Source: an uncultured bacterium
Lineage (GTDB): Bacteria > Electryoneota > Electryoneia > Electryoneales > Electryoneaceae
Assembly: GCA_913009835.1 (NCBI GenBank)
Contig: CAJVXH010000016.1
Span: 1 to 33,794 of the forward strand
Direction: 5' to 3'
Length of the DNA stretch: 33,794 nucleotides
Shown: piece after piece, positions 16,615 to 24,743 of the stretch
How positions within the stretch are numbered: position 1 is the first letter of the stretch
Layout: every line of letters begins with the position of its first letter
The notes under the pieces: generated by a model
Told to the model about the DNA's origin: nothing
Seen by the model: the letters and a program-made list of their open reading frames with translations, nothing else
The model's database searches: none
Made by a program: the position numbers and the translations under genes

Positions 16615-19600
16615 TTATTTCAGCAGCATAATCTTCTGACGGTTCATCTGCTGCCCATATTGCACCTGCAGGAAGTAGACACCGCTGGAAATTCCCTTGT
16701 CCGGACTGAACAGGAATTGGTGACGTCCAGCATCCATATTCTTGGTAACCGACATAACCTGCTGACCGAGTACGTTGTAAACGGCGAAGGTGACTTTGCC
16801 CGTCTGCGGCAGAGCGTATGGAATCGTAATCGTCGGGTTGAACGGGTTCGGATAACCAGAACCGACCTCGAATTCAGTCGGCAGTGCGGCAGAACGAACT
16901 ACCAATTCCGCATGCGAACCTTGACCGAATACCAAGTCATCACCAACCAGCTCCGTTTCCAGAACTGAACCAGACCCATCCAGCACCCGAACGTCGAGAC
17001 TCGAACCTTCACCGAATCCAGCGATCTGCGACTCAGTATCACCCTTCCAGGCGACGATGATCGCGTCATCACGTTCCGGAAGCATATATCCAGAGCCGAC
17101 AACCGTCTGACCATCAAGGATCTCGATCACATCGACATCCATCTCCTGCATATCCTCATGCAGGGTCAGATGCACCAGGTAGGGCATACCTGACGGATCC
17201 GGTGCATTCGGTGCAACTGGCAATTCGGTGATCATCTGCTCGGTTGGTTGTCCAGCGAGCATCATACTGCTGCTGTATGCCCAGTTGACATTCGCATCAA
17301 CATAGACCTGGAGACCATCGCCTGGCGTCATGCTACCGATGGTATTTACACCCATATCCGGCCAGTAAATATCACCATCATCGTTCATGACAATGTTGAG
17401 ATTGGCAGCAATCGGGCTGAATGCCACGCTGACCGCAACCGGCGTTACAAAAGGTTGTCCGACCCAGTTCCACTGGTCCGCGGTGGCGCTGTACATCGTT
17501 GAAGGATTCAACTCGTCACCGTTGAAAACAAAGTTTTGCGCGGTATCAGTGTAGAAGCGATATCCTTCAGTCTGATCAATGTCGCCAATCGTATTGATAG
17601 CATGACTCGGCCAGTAAACGCCGCCGTCATCATCATAGACAATTTCCAGATCGGTGACAGACGCGAATACCTGATCTACAGCCAAGTCCAGAAGTGTTAC
17701 CGGGAAGGAAACCAGCTCGAATCGTCCACCCGCAACCGGAACAGAAATAATACCTGAACCCACCGTGAAGGTGGCGTCATCGCTGCCAGAGGCCATCATC
17801 GGGTTGGTAGCTGTAAAGGTGATTGTTTCAGAACCAATCCACGCCGGTGAAGGCGGAGTGATGGTCGCGACACGGTTCACGATACCAACGGTGAGATCAA
17901 CCTGACCCGTAGCTTCCCAGGTCAATTGATTGTCAGGATAATTCGGATCGGAAACGTAATCATCCAGATTGATCGTGGTGAAACTCTGACCCGGATCAAT
18001 TGACTGGTTAGGAATGTCGGTGACTATCGGCGGCTGGAAGGCATTACCAACGTACATGGCAACCGGAATGTCAGTGGATGGATGATCCTGATCGTTGGTG
18101 GCGACATTCACCGTTCCTTCGTAAATACCGTCTGGCAGGCCATCGCCGTCAAACGCTATCCGAGCGTCTGTGGATTCGCCCGGTTGCAGCAATCCGACTG
18201 TATCCAGAGCTTCAAACCATGTCGTCACCACCGAATAGCGGATAGCCAGATCATCCTCAACGTAAGTACCGTTATATACCGACGTCAGGCCGATAGTGCC
18301 GCCATCATTCTGCATACCAATTGTGGCAGAAGTAATGTCTACGGTGCCCATGTTAGCAAATTGGAAAACAATCGATCCATCGCCATGCAGCAACATCTGG
18401 AAACGATACTGTCCATTTCCACCATAACCGCCAATGTCGTAGTAGGTGATAACGGCAAGATCGCTGTTGTTGGTGTAGAAATAGATCGTGCCGCCCTGAC
18501 CCAGATCGAGGTCATCCCAGAACGGGGCAATCATCGATGCTGGCGGGTTGATCGGAGCCGAAGTGCTCGGCAATGCCTCATTACTGTAGGAGCCAGAGGC
18601 GGTCTGTCCCGAAGCAAATGTCAGGAAACCGTTGGTGTTAATGTAGACGTTGGTGTAGGTGACACCATAATACTCAAAGCTGAAACCAAGCGACCGAGCT
18701 GAGAAATAGCCGTCATCGCCACCACCATTGACAATGTCGCCTAATGGAAGAGCCGTGCCGTAGTTGCTGTGCCAGCTATATGTCGGACCACCAAGCTCGT
18801 TGCTATCAATCCATGAATAACCGTAGCTGTCAGGACCGCCGAGGTCATCGGTGCTGTTTCCACCACCGTTGTTATCCTTCAAATTATCGAGATCAATCGT
18901 GCGGGATTCTCCGGCAGCTTCCAGCTCCTTCTGACGCTGATACTCGTCCGGATCAACCGAGACTACTTCGGCTTGAGGTGTGTCAACCGATTCAGCGGGC
19001 AAGCCAACAGAAGCACGACGTTCTGCACTCTCAACCACGTTGTCAATTTCGGTGATGCTCCAATATACGTTGCCTTCAGCACCAACATTGGCAATGTGAA
19101 CGTTCTCAATGACAACTTGACCATCATATGGAACATTGATCTCAGCAGGAGTGATCTCAACTTCAGGATCTACTCCACCAAATCCACCAGACAAATCGTC
19201 GGCAAACACAATTGCGGTACCACCACTGATCGAGGAAGTATTATCACCATACATGCCCCAGTACAACCACTGGATACCATCATCCTGGTTCGGGCTTTCA
19301 ATACCGACCGTGCAAAGGTCGTTATCAGTGCCTGCACTACTCTCCTGTGAGAATGACTGGTATTGGAATTTGATCACACCATTCCCGGATGCAGTCGGCC
19401 ATAGCGCTGGATTGTAGAGGATGATCTGGAATACCTGAGAAGCACCGGTATAACGAGTCTGGCAATTCCACTGAACTGTATAGGTGCCATTGCCAACGTC
19501 ATAATAACCGTAGACACCACCACCTGTAGTAAGCAAGTCATCCCAGTTGGCGGCAAGCATCGCAGGAGGACCAGTCGGGCTCGGAATCGGCCAGTTCCTG

Positions 19601-22464
19601 AAGTTGTAAAGATCGTTTGAATCAAGCGAAATCGTGCCGTTGCTGTTAACTGTCATCACGCTGTAGAGTCCACCATAATACCCGAACACGAATGGAAGGT
19701 TGACCACCGTGCCATCATCGTCCTCGTTGGATGTATCAGAAATCCCCAGGTTATTACCTGGTGTCGAGATGTCCAGCCACACATAATCTGCATTCACACC
19801 ATAACCGCCGTCAATATTACTCAATGCCCAGTAACCATAGTTGTCTGGACCGGTAACGCCGTTGGCGGCTGGATCGCTGACAAAAACCCGGTAGGTTGTT
19901 GAGTCGCGGCCATTATCCTCATCCTCAATCACCAGCTTGAATTCTATCGGCATGCCTGGCCAGGCATCTGCTGTCGCTGTGATCGAGAATGGATCGCCAC
20001 TGTTAGATCCAACGCCGTTTGCCGGTACATCCGGATAGTTCGCTACGCCATCATTGATCGTTATGTTAGGAGTGGTCGTAGTGAGGGTTCCTGTAGCTCC
20101 GCTGACAGTGATGTCACCGAGGTTCGTCCAGGGAACCGCCATGTAGGCGGTCTCATCTGGATCAAGCTGACCGTCCCCTCCGAAAACCACGACCTGTGAA
20201 CCAGCCGCAACTGTGAAACCATAGACTGTCAACTGAGCATCCGAAACCTGATTCGCACCCACAGTAACTGTCAGTTCGGGGGTCATTCCATTCGGAGTGT
20301 TCGGGGAAACCGTAACCGAAACCGCGTCAGTAACGGTGGTCGAACCACCTGACGCCAGTGCCGGAACGGCAAAGGTATTCCCACCCACTATGGTGAGGTA
20401 AGGACTGCTCGTTGTCACTGTTGCTGTCTGGGAACCCACCGACGTCGAACCACCATTACGCATGGTCATATCAAGTGCAACAGTCTCACCAGGATTGGCA
20501 AGGTTGTCATCGCCAGCGCCATCATCGACCACTGTCGACTGAACATATACGTAATCCGCTGCCGTGCTCACTGTAATAGTAGCCTGGTAAGGGACCACGT
20601 TATCACCAACGACTGTCAGTGTCATCGAAGTTTCAACATCACTCGGATCGAACATCAAACGAATTGAACCCGAAGCGTCAATCCGATGCGTTGAAAGAAC
20701 CTCATCTCCATCGGCGAGAGTCGCCCAGATAAGTTCCGGCCAGTCACCTGGATGGTTTACATCAACATCGAGGTAGTTCTGACCCCAGTTGATAGCAGAA
20801 TCGTGAGTGACTACGATTTCATCCGGAACTCCAACCCAGGCACGTAGTGTCGGATCACCCATCAAATTGTTCCAATAGCTGAACCAATGAATGTTGGGAT
20901 CGCCCTGACTCGTACCCGTATAACCCTCATACAGGCGAAACTTACCGAGGTTCAAGGCCCAACCGAGGGAACGGATATTCCGCATGGTCATAGCCTCATA
21001 TATTCCAGAAACTACGACATTGTTGCATCGCGTGTTGGTGTGACTTGTACAAGTTCCAATCGCCGCGACACCACCCCGGAATGTGTTTCCACCTGAACCC
21101 GCGCGAAGGAAACCTTCCGTGAACTCTGTGGTCTCTGTGCCGAAATTCCCTGTGGAACAGGTAAGAATTGTGACGATAGGCAATCGTGAATCGTTGTTCA
21201 TTTGATCCAGGTAGGAGTTTGACCAACCGTTCATCCCGATATAGCCACGGTAATTGTGGAAGCTGATGCCTGCGTTAAAGGCATCCACTGTAGCCTCGGA
21301 AAAATTTCCTCCCATGGTATACCAGAGAGTATCAGAGTCAATGCTATACACATCGAGCATTTTCATAATCGCGCGATTTGTCATAATCGTGCTGATCCCA
21401 GAGGTAGAGGAACCAGCCTGCATATCAGCCTGGCTCAACCATGATGTATCGGTCATGTAGACATCGCGCTCATACGCAAGCGTCTTGTTTACCACACGGG
21501 CGAGTTCTGTGTTGCCATCCTGGACGGAGAAACGTCCTATTGCCAGATCAGCGATAAGGTCGCCGCCTTCCATCATCGTATAGGGATGATCAGTGTAGCA
21601 AGTCTGCCCGGAGTAGCTGTCGTAAGTGGCAGCCATATCACATGAGCCGTTGTGATCACCAACCAGCAACACGTATTCCAGCGGAATCGGATGGCCATTG
21701 TTGTAAGAGTTGCTAATGAGCGTGTTGATCGCCGAAGAGGAGCTCGTGCTGGTCGGATGACCAATCTCGACCACATATCCCTGCTGACGCTTCCACTGAA
21801 CGTAAGGCTCTATCCTGGTCATGAAAGTGGCGTTGTTCTCTATCACCACCAGGAGACGACCGACCGGCGCGACCTCGTTGACGTTGATCTCGTCAATGTT
21901 CATCACCATGCCACGAATTGTACGCGCCATCTCGGAAGAAACTGCAAACGGTTCCACACTGCCCTCGGCACGATCATCTTCACCTGCAAACTCCACCTCG
22001 AGATGCAAATCATTGGCGATCATGATCTCACCATCAGCGGCTACCCGAGCCGGAAGGACCGTTATTGGGAAAAGCCTGATACCCTTGAAAACGACAGGGT
22101 CACCGACTTCAACGCTCTCAAGAGTTCCCGCAAGTTCTTCAGCATATAGACCTGTGCCGACATACTCTGTTGCGTTTATCTGAGCCACAACACCCAGACC
22201 GTTCGGGACAACAATCATCGTCGTCGTACTAGGTAATGGCGACCCATTTGGAAGAAAGCCAGGGATGCTGATATAGCTACCTTGGTCATCCGTAACGAAT
22301 TCAACCATCGGTACTGATACCTGAGCTCGAACACCAGTCATGGTGCTCTCTACATTCTGCCATACCTGGGCAGATTGAGAGTCTAACGGTGCTGAAGCAA
22401 ATCCCAGCGAAACCATAATCAGAAGCAGGAAAGTCGTTCCCAAAGCAATCCCATGCCGATGCAT
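16615..22464 (-). CDS. Giant gingipain-family (C25) protein with T9SS sorting domain
   Basis: This exported protein has 1949 residues. The signal peptide (MHRHGIALGTTFLLLIMVSLGF) is followed by a propeptide-like region to ~200. A C25 domain spans ~205-545 (RLLVVIENNATF, YVLLVGD, DLAIGRFS, ILTCSTGNF, MGDPTLRAWVG). Cys436 lies at the gingipain nucleophile position. The paired G-H-G site reads NYRGYIG, with Tyr408, so activity is uncertain. Next come CARDB/Ig-like domains (to ~865) and two related beta-sandwiches starting PDNYGYW and PDSYGYSW. The second interrupts an Ig-like domain after a charged linker (YQRQKELEAAGES). Further Ig-like domains precede a sorting domain (GYPNPFNPTI, SGVYFLQV, KIMLLK). 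The track start is a TTG. The ATG at 22464 has GGAGG 7 bases upstream. Likely a surface peptidase or adhesin. Confidence 0.88.
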   Translation of the reverse strand: MHRHGIALGTTFLLLIMVSLGFASAPLDSQSAQVWQNVESTMTGVRAQVSVPMVEFVTDDQGSYISIPGFLPNGSPLPSTTTMIVVPNGLGVVAQINATEYVGTGLYAEELAGTLESVEVGDPVVFKGIRLFPITVLPARVAADGEIMIANDLHLEVEFAGEDDRAEGSVEPFAVSSEMARTIRGMVMNIDEINVNEVAPVGRLLVVIENNATFMTRIEPYVQWKRQQGYVVEIGHPTSTSSSSAINTLISNSYNNGHPIPLEYVLLVGDHNGSCDMAATYDSYSGQTCYTDHPYTMMEGGDLIADLAIGRFSVQDGNTELARVVNKTLAYERDVYMTDTSWLSQADMQAGSSTSGISTIMTNRAIMKMLDVYSIDSDTLWYTMGGNFSEATVDAFNAGISFHNYRGYIGMNGWSNSYLDQMNNDSRLPIVTILTCSTGNFGTETTEFTEGFLRAGSGGNTFRGGVAAIGTCTSHTNTRCNNVVVSGIYEAMTMRNIRSLGWALNLGKFRLYEGYTGTSQGDPNIHWFSYWNNLMGDPTLRAWVGVPDEIVVTHDSAINWGQNYLDVDVNHPGDWPELIWATLADGDEVLSTHRIDASGSIRLMFDPSDVETSMTLTVVGDNVVPYQATITVSTAADYVYVQSTVVDDGAGDDNLANPGETVALDMTMRNGGSTSVGSQTATVTTSSPYLTIVGGNTFAVPALASGGSTTVTDAVSVTVSPNTPNGMTPELTVTVGANQVSDAQLTVYGFTVAAGSQVVVFGGDGQLDPDETAYMAVPWTNLGDITVSGATGTLTTTTPNITINDGVANYPDVPANGVGSNSGDPFSITATADAWPGMPIEFKLVIEDEDNGRDSTTYRVFVSDPAANGVTGPDNYGYWALSNIDGGYGVNADYVWLDISTPGNNLGISDTSNEDDDGTVVNLPFVFGYYGGLYSVMTVNSNGTISLDSNDLYNFRNWPIPSPTGPPAMLAANWDDLLTTGGGVYGYYDVGNGTYTVQWNCQTRYTGASQVFQIILYNPALWPTASGNGVIKFQYQSFSQESSAGTDNDLCTVGIESPNQDDGIQWLYWGMYGDNTSSISGGTAIVFADDLSGGFGGVDPEVEITPAEINVPYDGQVVIENVHIANVGAEGNVYWSITEIDNVVESAERRASVGLPAESVDTPQAEVVSVDPDEYQRQKELEAAGESRTIDLDNLKDNNGGGNSTDDLGGPDSYGYSWIDSNELGGPTYSWHSNYGTALPLGDIVNGGGDDGYFSARSLGFSFEYYGVTYTNVYINTNGFLTFASGQTASGSYSNEALPSTSAPINPPASMIAPFWDDLDLGQGGTIYFYTNNSDLAVITYYDIGGYGGNGQYRFQMLLHGDGSIVFQFANMGTVDITSATIGMQNDGGTIGLTSVYNGTYVEDDLAIRYSVVTTWFEALDTVGLLQPGESTDARIAFDGDGLPDGIYEGTVNVATNDQDHPSTDIPVAMYVGNAFQPPIVTDIPNQSIDPGQSFTTINLDDYVSDPNYPDNQLTWEATGQVDLTVGIVNRVATITPPSPAWIGSETITFTATNPMMASGSDDATFTVGSGIISVPVAGGRFELVSFPVTLLDLAVDQVFASVTDLEIVYDDDGGVYWPSHAINTIGDIDQTEGYRFYTDTAQNFVFNGDELNPSTMYSATADQWNWVGQPFVTPVAVSVAFSPIAANLNIVMNDDGDIYWPDMGVNTIGSMTPGDGLQVYVDANVNWAYSSSMMLAGQPTEQMITELPVAPNAPDPSGMPYLVHLTLHEDMQEMDVDVIEILDGQTVVGSGYMLPERDDAIIVAWKGDTESQIAGFGEGSSLDVRVLDGSGSVLETELVGDDLVFGQGSHAELVVRSAALPTEFEVGSGYPNPFNPTITIPYALPQTGKVTFAVYNVLGQQVMSVTKNMDAGRHQFLFSPDKGISSGVYFLQVQYGQQMNRQKIMLLK

Positions 22465-22915
22465 TCTGTATCCTCCTAAAGCCAAACTGATCAATGTCTC
22501 TCACAATCCGTTGCCAGCGCCTTAATTCTAACACTGCAACCGATCTGCGGAAACTATTCAAGTTTTTCGTGTTCTTGGGTTTCAAAGCCACTACACCCGG
22601 AGCAATTACGAAAGTAGGTAATTTTGAACGCTAAATGAAGTGCTAGCGCTAATATTCCCAAAATAAAGTGAGTAGATCGGAGCTATTAGTTTCGAGATCG
22701 TGATTTCCAGTCCACTTCCACGAGAATAATACCAATTCCTCGAAAAATGCCTGAATCATATAATGCGAAAAACATAGATATAGATTACTGATACAATATA
22801 CTTTCAGACCCACTTTCCCGCTTGAACATTAATAGCTGAGAAAGGCAAGGACACATGATTTCCATGTGTCCTCACGGCCTTAGTTCAGAAAAAGTGGCTC
22901 CGTTTCAGCTCTACC
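22465..22915. other. Upstream region of the C25 gene
   Basis: These 451 bases hold no gene. They are AT-rich near 22745-22800 and contain one strong hairpin (22842-22881) near the SUMF1 gene stop. I see no clear promoter match. Confidence 0.5.
22842..22881 (-). terminator. Hairpin downstream of the SUMF1 lipoprotein gene
   Basis: AGGACACATG pairs perfectly with CATGTGTCCT around ATTTC, and an outer AAGGC/GCCTT pair extends the stem across a small internal loop. On the minus strand it starts 34 bases past the stop codon and is followed by TTTCTC. It is a probable but weak intrinsic terminator. Confidence 0.55.
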
Positions 22916-24085
22916 CTACTCTCCCAGCACTAATTCTGTCATCTGATTGGCAGCTACTCGAAAACCAATTGTGCTGAAACGGGTACTCGCCTCCATGGGC
23001 GCGCGAGATGCTGAACGAGAACTGTCCGGGGAGCTGAGGAAACTACCGCCCCTGGTTACTTTCATCGTGAAACGAGGCAGATGTTCATATGCAGTACCAT
23101 CCTCGGGCAATTGGCGATAATTATCGAAATAATCATCCTCAACCCACTCACTCACATTCCCATGCATATCGAACAAACCAAAGGCGTTGTACCGTTCAGT
23201 CGTCTTGACTTCGCTCAGAGTACCATACGGCCCGACCCAATCACTCTCCCGCAATTCGGATTCCGTCGCACCACTCCAGTATGGCGAATCCTCCCAGGCA
23301 CGGCAGGCATATTCCCACTCAGATTCGGTCGGCAAACGATAGTCCTGACCTGTCAGATGATTCAGTCGGTTTATGAATTCGTGGGCTTCATCCCAGTTCA
23401 GATAACGAACCGGTTCATCCAATGTCCAACTCGGAGGCGCGTTTCCAGACTGCCAACGGAAGGGTAGATCCCCCATCACAGACTTCCACTGACGTAGAGT
23501 CACCTCAGTTTGACTCAGCCAGAACTCGGTTATCTGTACCTCTTTAGTCGGCCCCTCATCCAGATCTCGCCCGATCTCATCTTCACCTGACCCGATCTCG
23601 AATGAACCTTCAGGGATCCTCGCAAATGACATTCCATAGGGACCGTCAACTATGTCAATCGTGTGAACCTCAGGCTCTTCTGGTTCAGGGGCAGGCTCAG
23701 GATCTGCTTCAACGACAACCGCGGGAGGAGGAACGGGAATTACCAAAGATTCCTTGCGCAATTCCTTGATGGGCGTGCGTTCACGAACCACTTCTCGCGC
23801 TGGCTCGACCACTATTCCGGGTTCTGCAACAACCGGTGCTGGAGCTCTCTCCACCTTGACCGGTTCCGAATTCATCACGTCCGCAGTGTCAGGACGGATC
23901 ACCTCAAGACTCTCAGGTGGAACAGGTTCTGAGATCGTCTCCGGCGGAACCACTGGCGCTTCCGGTTCTGCTTCACGTTGACAGGAGCAGCCACCGTCAC
24001 ACCCCGCGAGCAACGCTCCCAGGATGACCACCACTACAAGCAAACGAACAATCCGTATCGTCACGACAAAGCCCTCGTTGTTCAT
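22916..24085 (-). CDS. SUMF1-fold (FGE-sulfatase domain) lipoprotein, no catalytic cysteines
   Basis: This 389-residue lipoprotein has a signal ending LLAGC, so Cys29 would be lipidated. A Pro/Glu-rich linker (~35-145) would hold the domain away from the membrane. The SUMF1/FGE-type domain (~150-385) shows MSFARIPEGSFEIGS, TEFWLSQTEVTLRQW, YRLPTESEWEYACRA, FGLFDMHGNVSEWVED and RGGSF ... IGFRVA. Formylglycine-generating enzymes carry cysteines after RGGS(Y/F). Here it reads RGGSFLSSPDSSRSASR, so sulfatase activation is unlikely. GldJ and GldK of the T9SS/gliding machinery are also SUMF1-fold lipoproteins, so an envelope structural role is a reasonable inference. The ATG at 24085 has no Shine-Dalgarno and lies 5 bases from a repeat array. 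A GTG at 24064, with GAGGG 7 bases upstream, may be the true start. Confidence 0.85.
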   Translation of the reverse strand: MNNEGFVVTIRIVRLLVVVVILGALLAGCDGGCSCQREAEPEAPVVPPETISEPVPPESLEVIRPDTADVMNSEPVKVERAPAPVVAEPGIVVEPAREVVRERTPIKELRKESLVIPVPPPAVVVEADPEPAPEPEEPEVHTIDIVDGPYGMSFARIPEGSFEIGSGEDEIGRDLDEGPTKEVQITEFWLSQTEVTLRQWKSVMGDLPFRWQSGNAPPSWTLDEPVRYLNWDEAHEFINRLNHLTGQDYRLPTESEWEYACRAWEDSPYWSGATESELRESDWVGPYGTLSEVKTTERYNAFGLFDMHGNVSEWVEDDYFDNYRQLPEDGTAYEHLPRFTMKVTRGGSFLSSPDSSRSASRAPMEASTRFSTIGFRVAANQMTELVLGE

Positions 24086-24090
24086 ACTGA

Positions 24091-24222
24091 CTATAGGAAA
24101 AGATAGGCTATAGACTATAGGAAAAGATAGGCTATAGGCTATAGGAAAAGATAGGCTATAGGCTATAGGAAAGACAGGCTATAGGCTATAGGAAAGACAG
24201 GCTATAGGCTATAGGAAAGACA
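24091..24222. repeat. Heptamer-based array, GGCTATA units with AAARGAYA spacers
   Basis: A partial unit is followed by two 24-base units (GGCTATARRCTATAGGAAAAGATA) and three 23-base units (GGCTATAGGCTATAGGAAAGACA). Each is two 7-mers plus a GGAAARGAYA linker. The last linker runs straight into a GGCCCGTGCTTG hairpin. The array starts 5 bases from the ATG of the SUMF1 gene. Confidence 0.9.
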
Positions 24223-24253
24223 GGCCCGTGCTTGCTTGCAAGCGCGGATCACC
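24222..24253 (+). repeat. Interspersed hairpin element, copy 3
   Basis: AGGCCCGTGCTTGCTTGCAAGCGCGGATCACC directly continues the GGCTATA array. It is the same family as copies 1 and 2 with a shortened loop. Confidence 0.75.
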
Positions 24254-24294
24254 CATCGTATGTCAGCTGCGTTGGCGGAGCCAACATGGGCAAG

Positions 24295-24336
24295 AATCAG
24301 AAATCAGCAGTCAGTAATCAGTATTCAGTGATCAGC
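24295..24336. repeat. Heptanucleotide array, AATCAGT unit, 6 copies
   Basis: AATCAGA, AATCAGC, AGTCAGT, AATCAGT, ATTCAGT and GATCAGC follow at an exact 7-bp period. The last unit joins hairpin copy 4. Confidence 0.8.
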
Positions 24337-24363
24337 CGCGCTTGACGAGCAAGCACGGGCCTG
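24337..24363 (-). repeat. Interspersed hairpin element, copy 4 (inverted)
   Basis: On the minus strand it reads CAGGCCCGTGCTTG, CTCGT, CAAGCGCGG. It is inverted relative to copy 3, 85 bases away, so the two could pair into a larger cruciform. Confidence 0.75.
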
Positions 24364-24372
24364 TCAGTCTCC

Positions 24373-24386
24373 GCAGCCAGCAGCCA
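24373..24386. repeat. Heptamer duplication, GCAGCCA x2
   Basis: There are two exact copies of GCAGCCA at 7-bp spacing, 10 bases past hairpin copy 4. On the minus strand the order is repeat, then GGAGACTGACAGG, then hairpin, as at other composite sites. It is short on its own. Confidence 0.5.
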
Positions 24387-24482
24387 TGAATATAACCTCT
24401 CAGCTCGCTACTAACCATCTCCAGATCGTAATTGACATCAAATTTCAGATCGGCTATCTGATCCTAACCTATCGACTGACAG

Positions 24483-24504
24483 CCGGCACAATAAGTTGTG
24501 CCGG
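24483..24504. repeat. Perfect 9-bp hairpin
   Basis: CCGGCACAA, loop TAAG, TTGTGCCGG. It lies in the divergent region about 240 bases before the M6 gene. No T-run follows. Confidence 0.6.
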
Positions 24505-24683
24505 GGAACAGCTTAAGAAAATAGGCGGAACAGGTTGACGAACCTACAGCATAACTCAACGAGGCTTTATACTTGAATATTCGAGTTGCTCTATCTCAGG
24601 GAATATCCTGATATTGTGAGTCACGCTCAGAACTACTAGCTGTTGATTGACCAAGCATAAACATGATGTGAGCTACGTGTAGA

Positions 24684-24705
24684 CCGTGCCTGCAAAGCAG
24701 CACGG
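24684..24705 (+). promoter_or_regulatory. Leader hairpin of the M6 gene
   Basis: CCGTGCCTGC-AAA-GCAGCACGG pairs over 9 bp with a single bulged C. It ends 38 bases before the start codon, so it lies in the leader if transcription starts upstream. Its role is unknown. Confidence 0.45.
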
Positions 24706-24743
24706 CGTGAAAATGCTCATAAGCACACTCCTTGGGGGAGGAC

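Larger units (their letters stand above)
24086..24743. other. 658-base divergent intergenic region, repeat-rich
   Basis: It separates the minus-strand SUMF1 gene from the plus-strand M6 gene. It holds the GGCTATA array, two inverted copies of the GGCCCGTGCTTG hairpin, a GTTGGC-GGA-GCCAAC stem (24271-24285), the AATCAGT and GCAGCCA arrays and two further hairpins. No gene is seen. Promoters for both genes must lie here or the SUMF1 gene must be read from further away. Confidence 0.65.

Noticed and set aside
18082-18702. 206-codon plus ORF inside the C25 gene, and other long antisense ORFs such as 32510-33160
   Set aside because: They lie antisense to genes with clear domains and carry no motifs or start signals of their own. 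They are shadows of the real frames.
22916-24085. Functional sulfatase-activating enzyme
   Set aside because: The cysteines expected after the RGGS motif are absent, and no sulfatase gene lies in the window.
24091-24386. CRISPR array
   Set aside because: The repeat units are 7 or 23-24 bases and contiguous with no unique spacers, and no cas genes are present.
24483-24504. Terminator for a gene left of the M6 gene
   Set aside because: The stem is perfect, but there is no T-run and no gene reading into it from the left on the plus strand.
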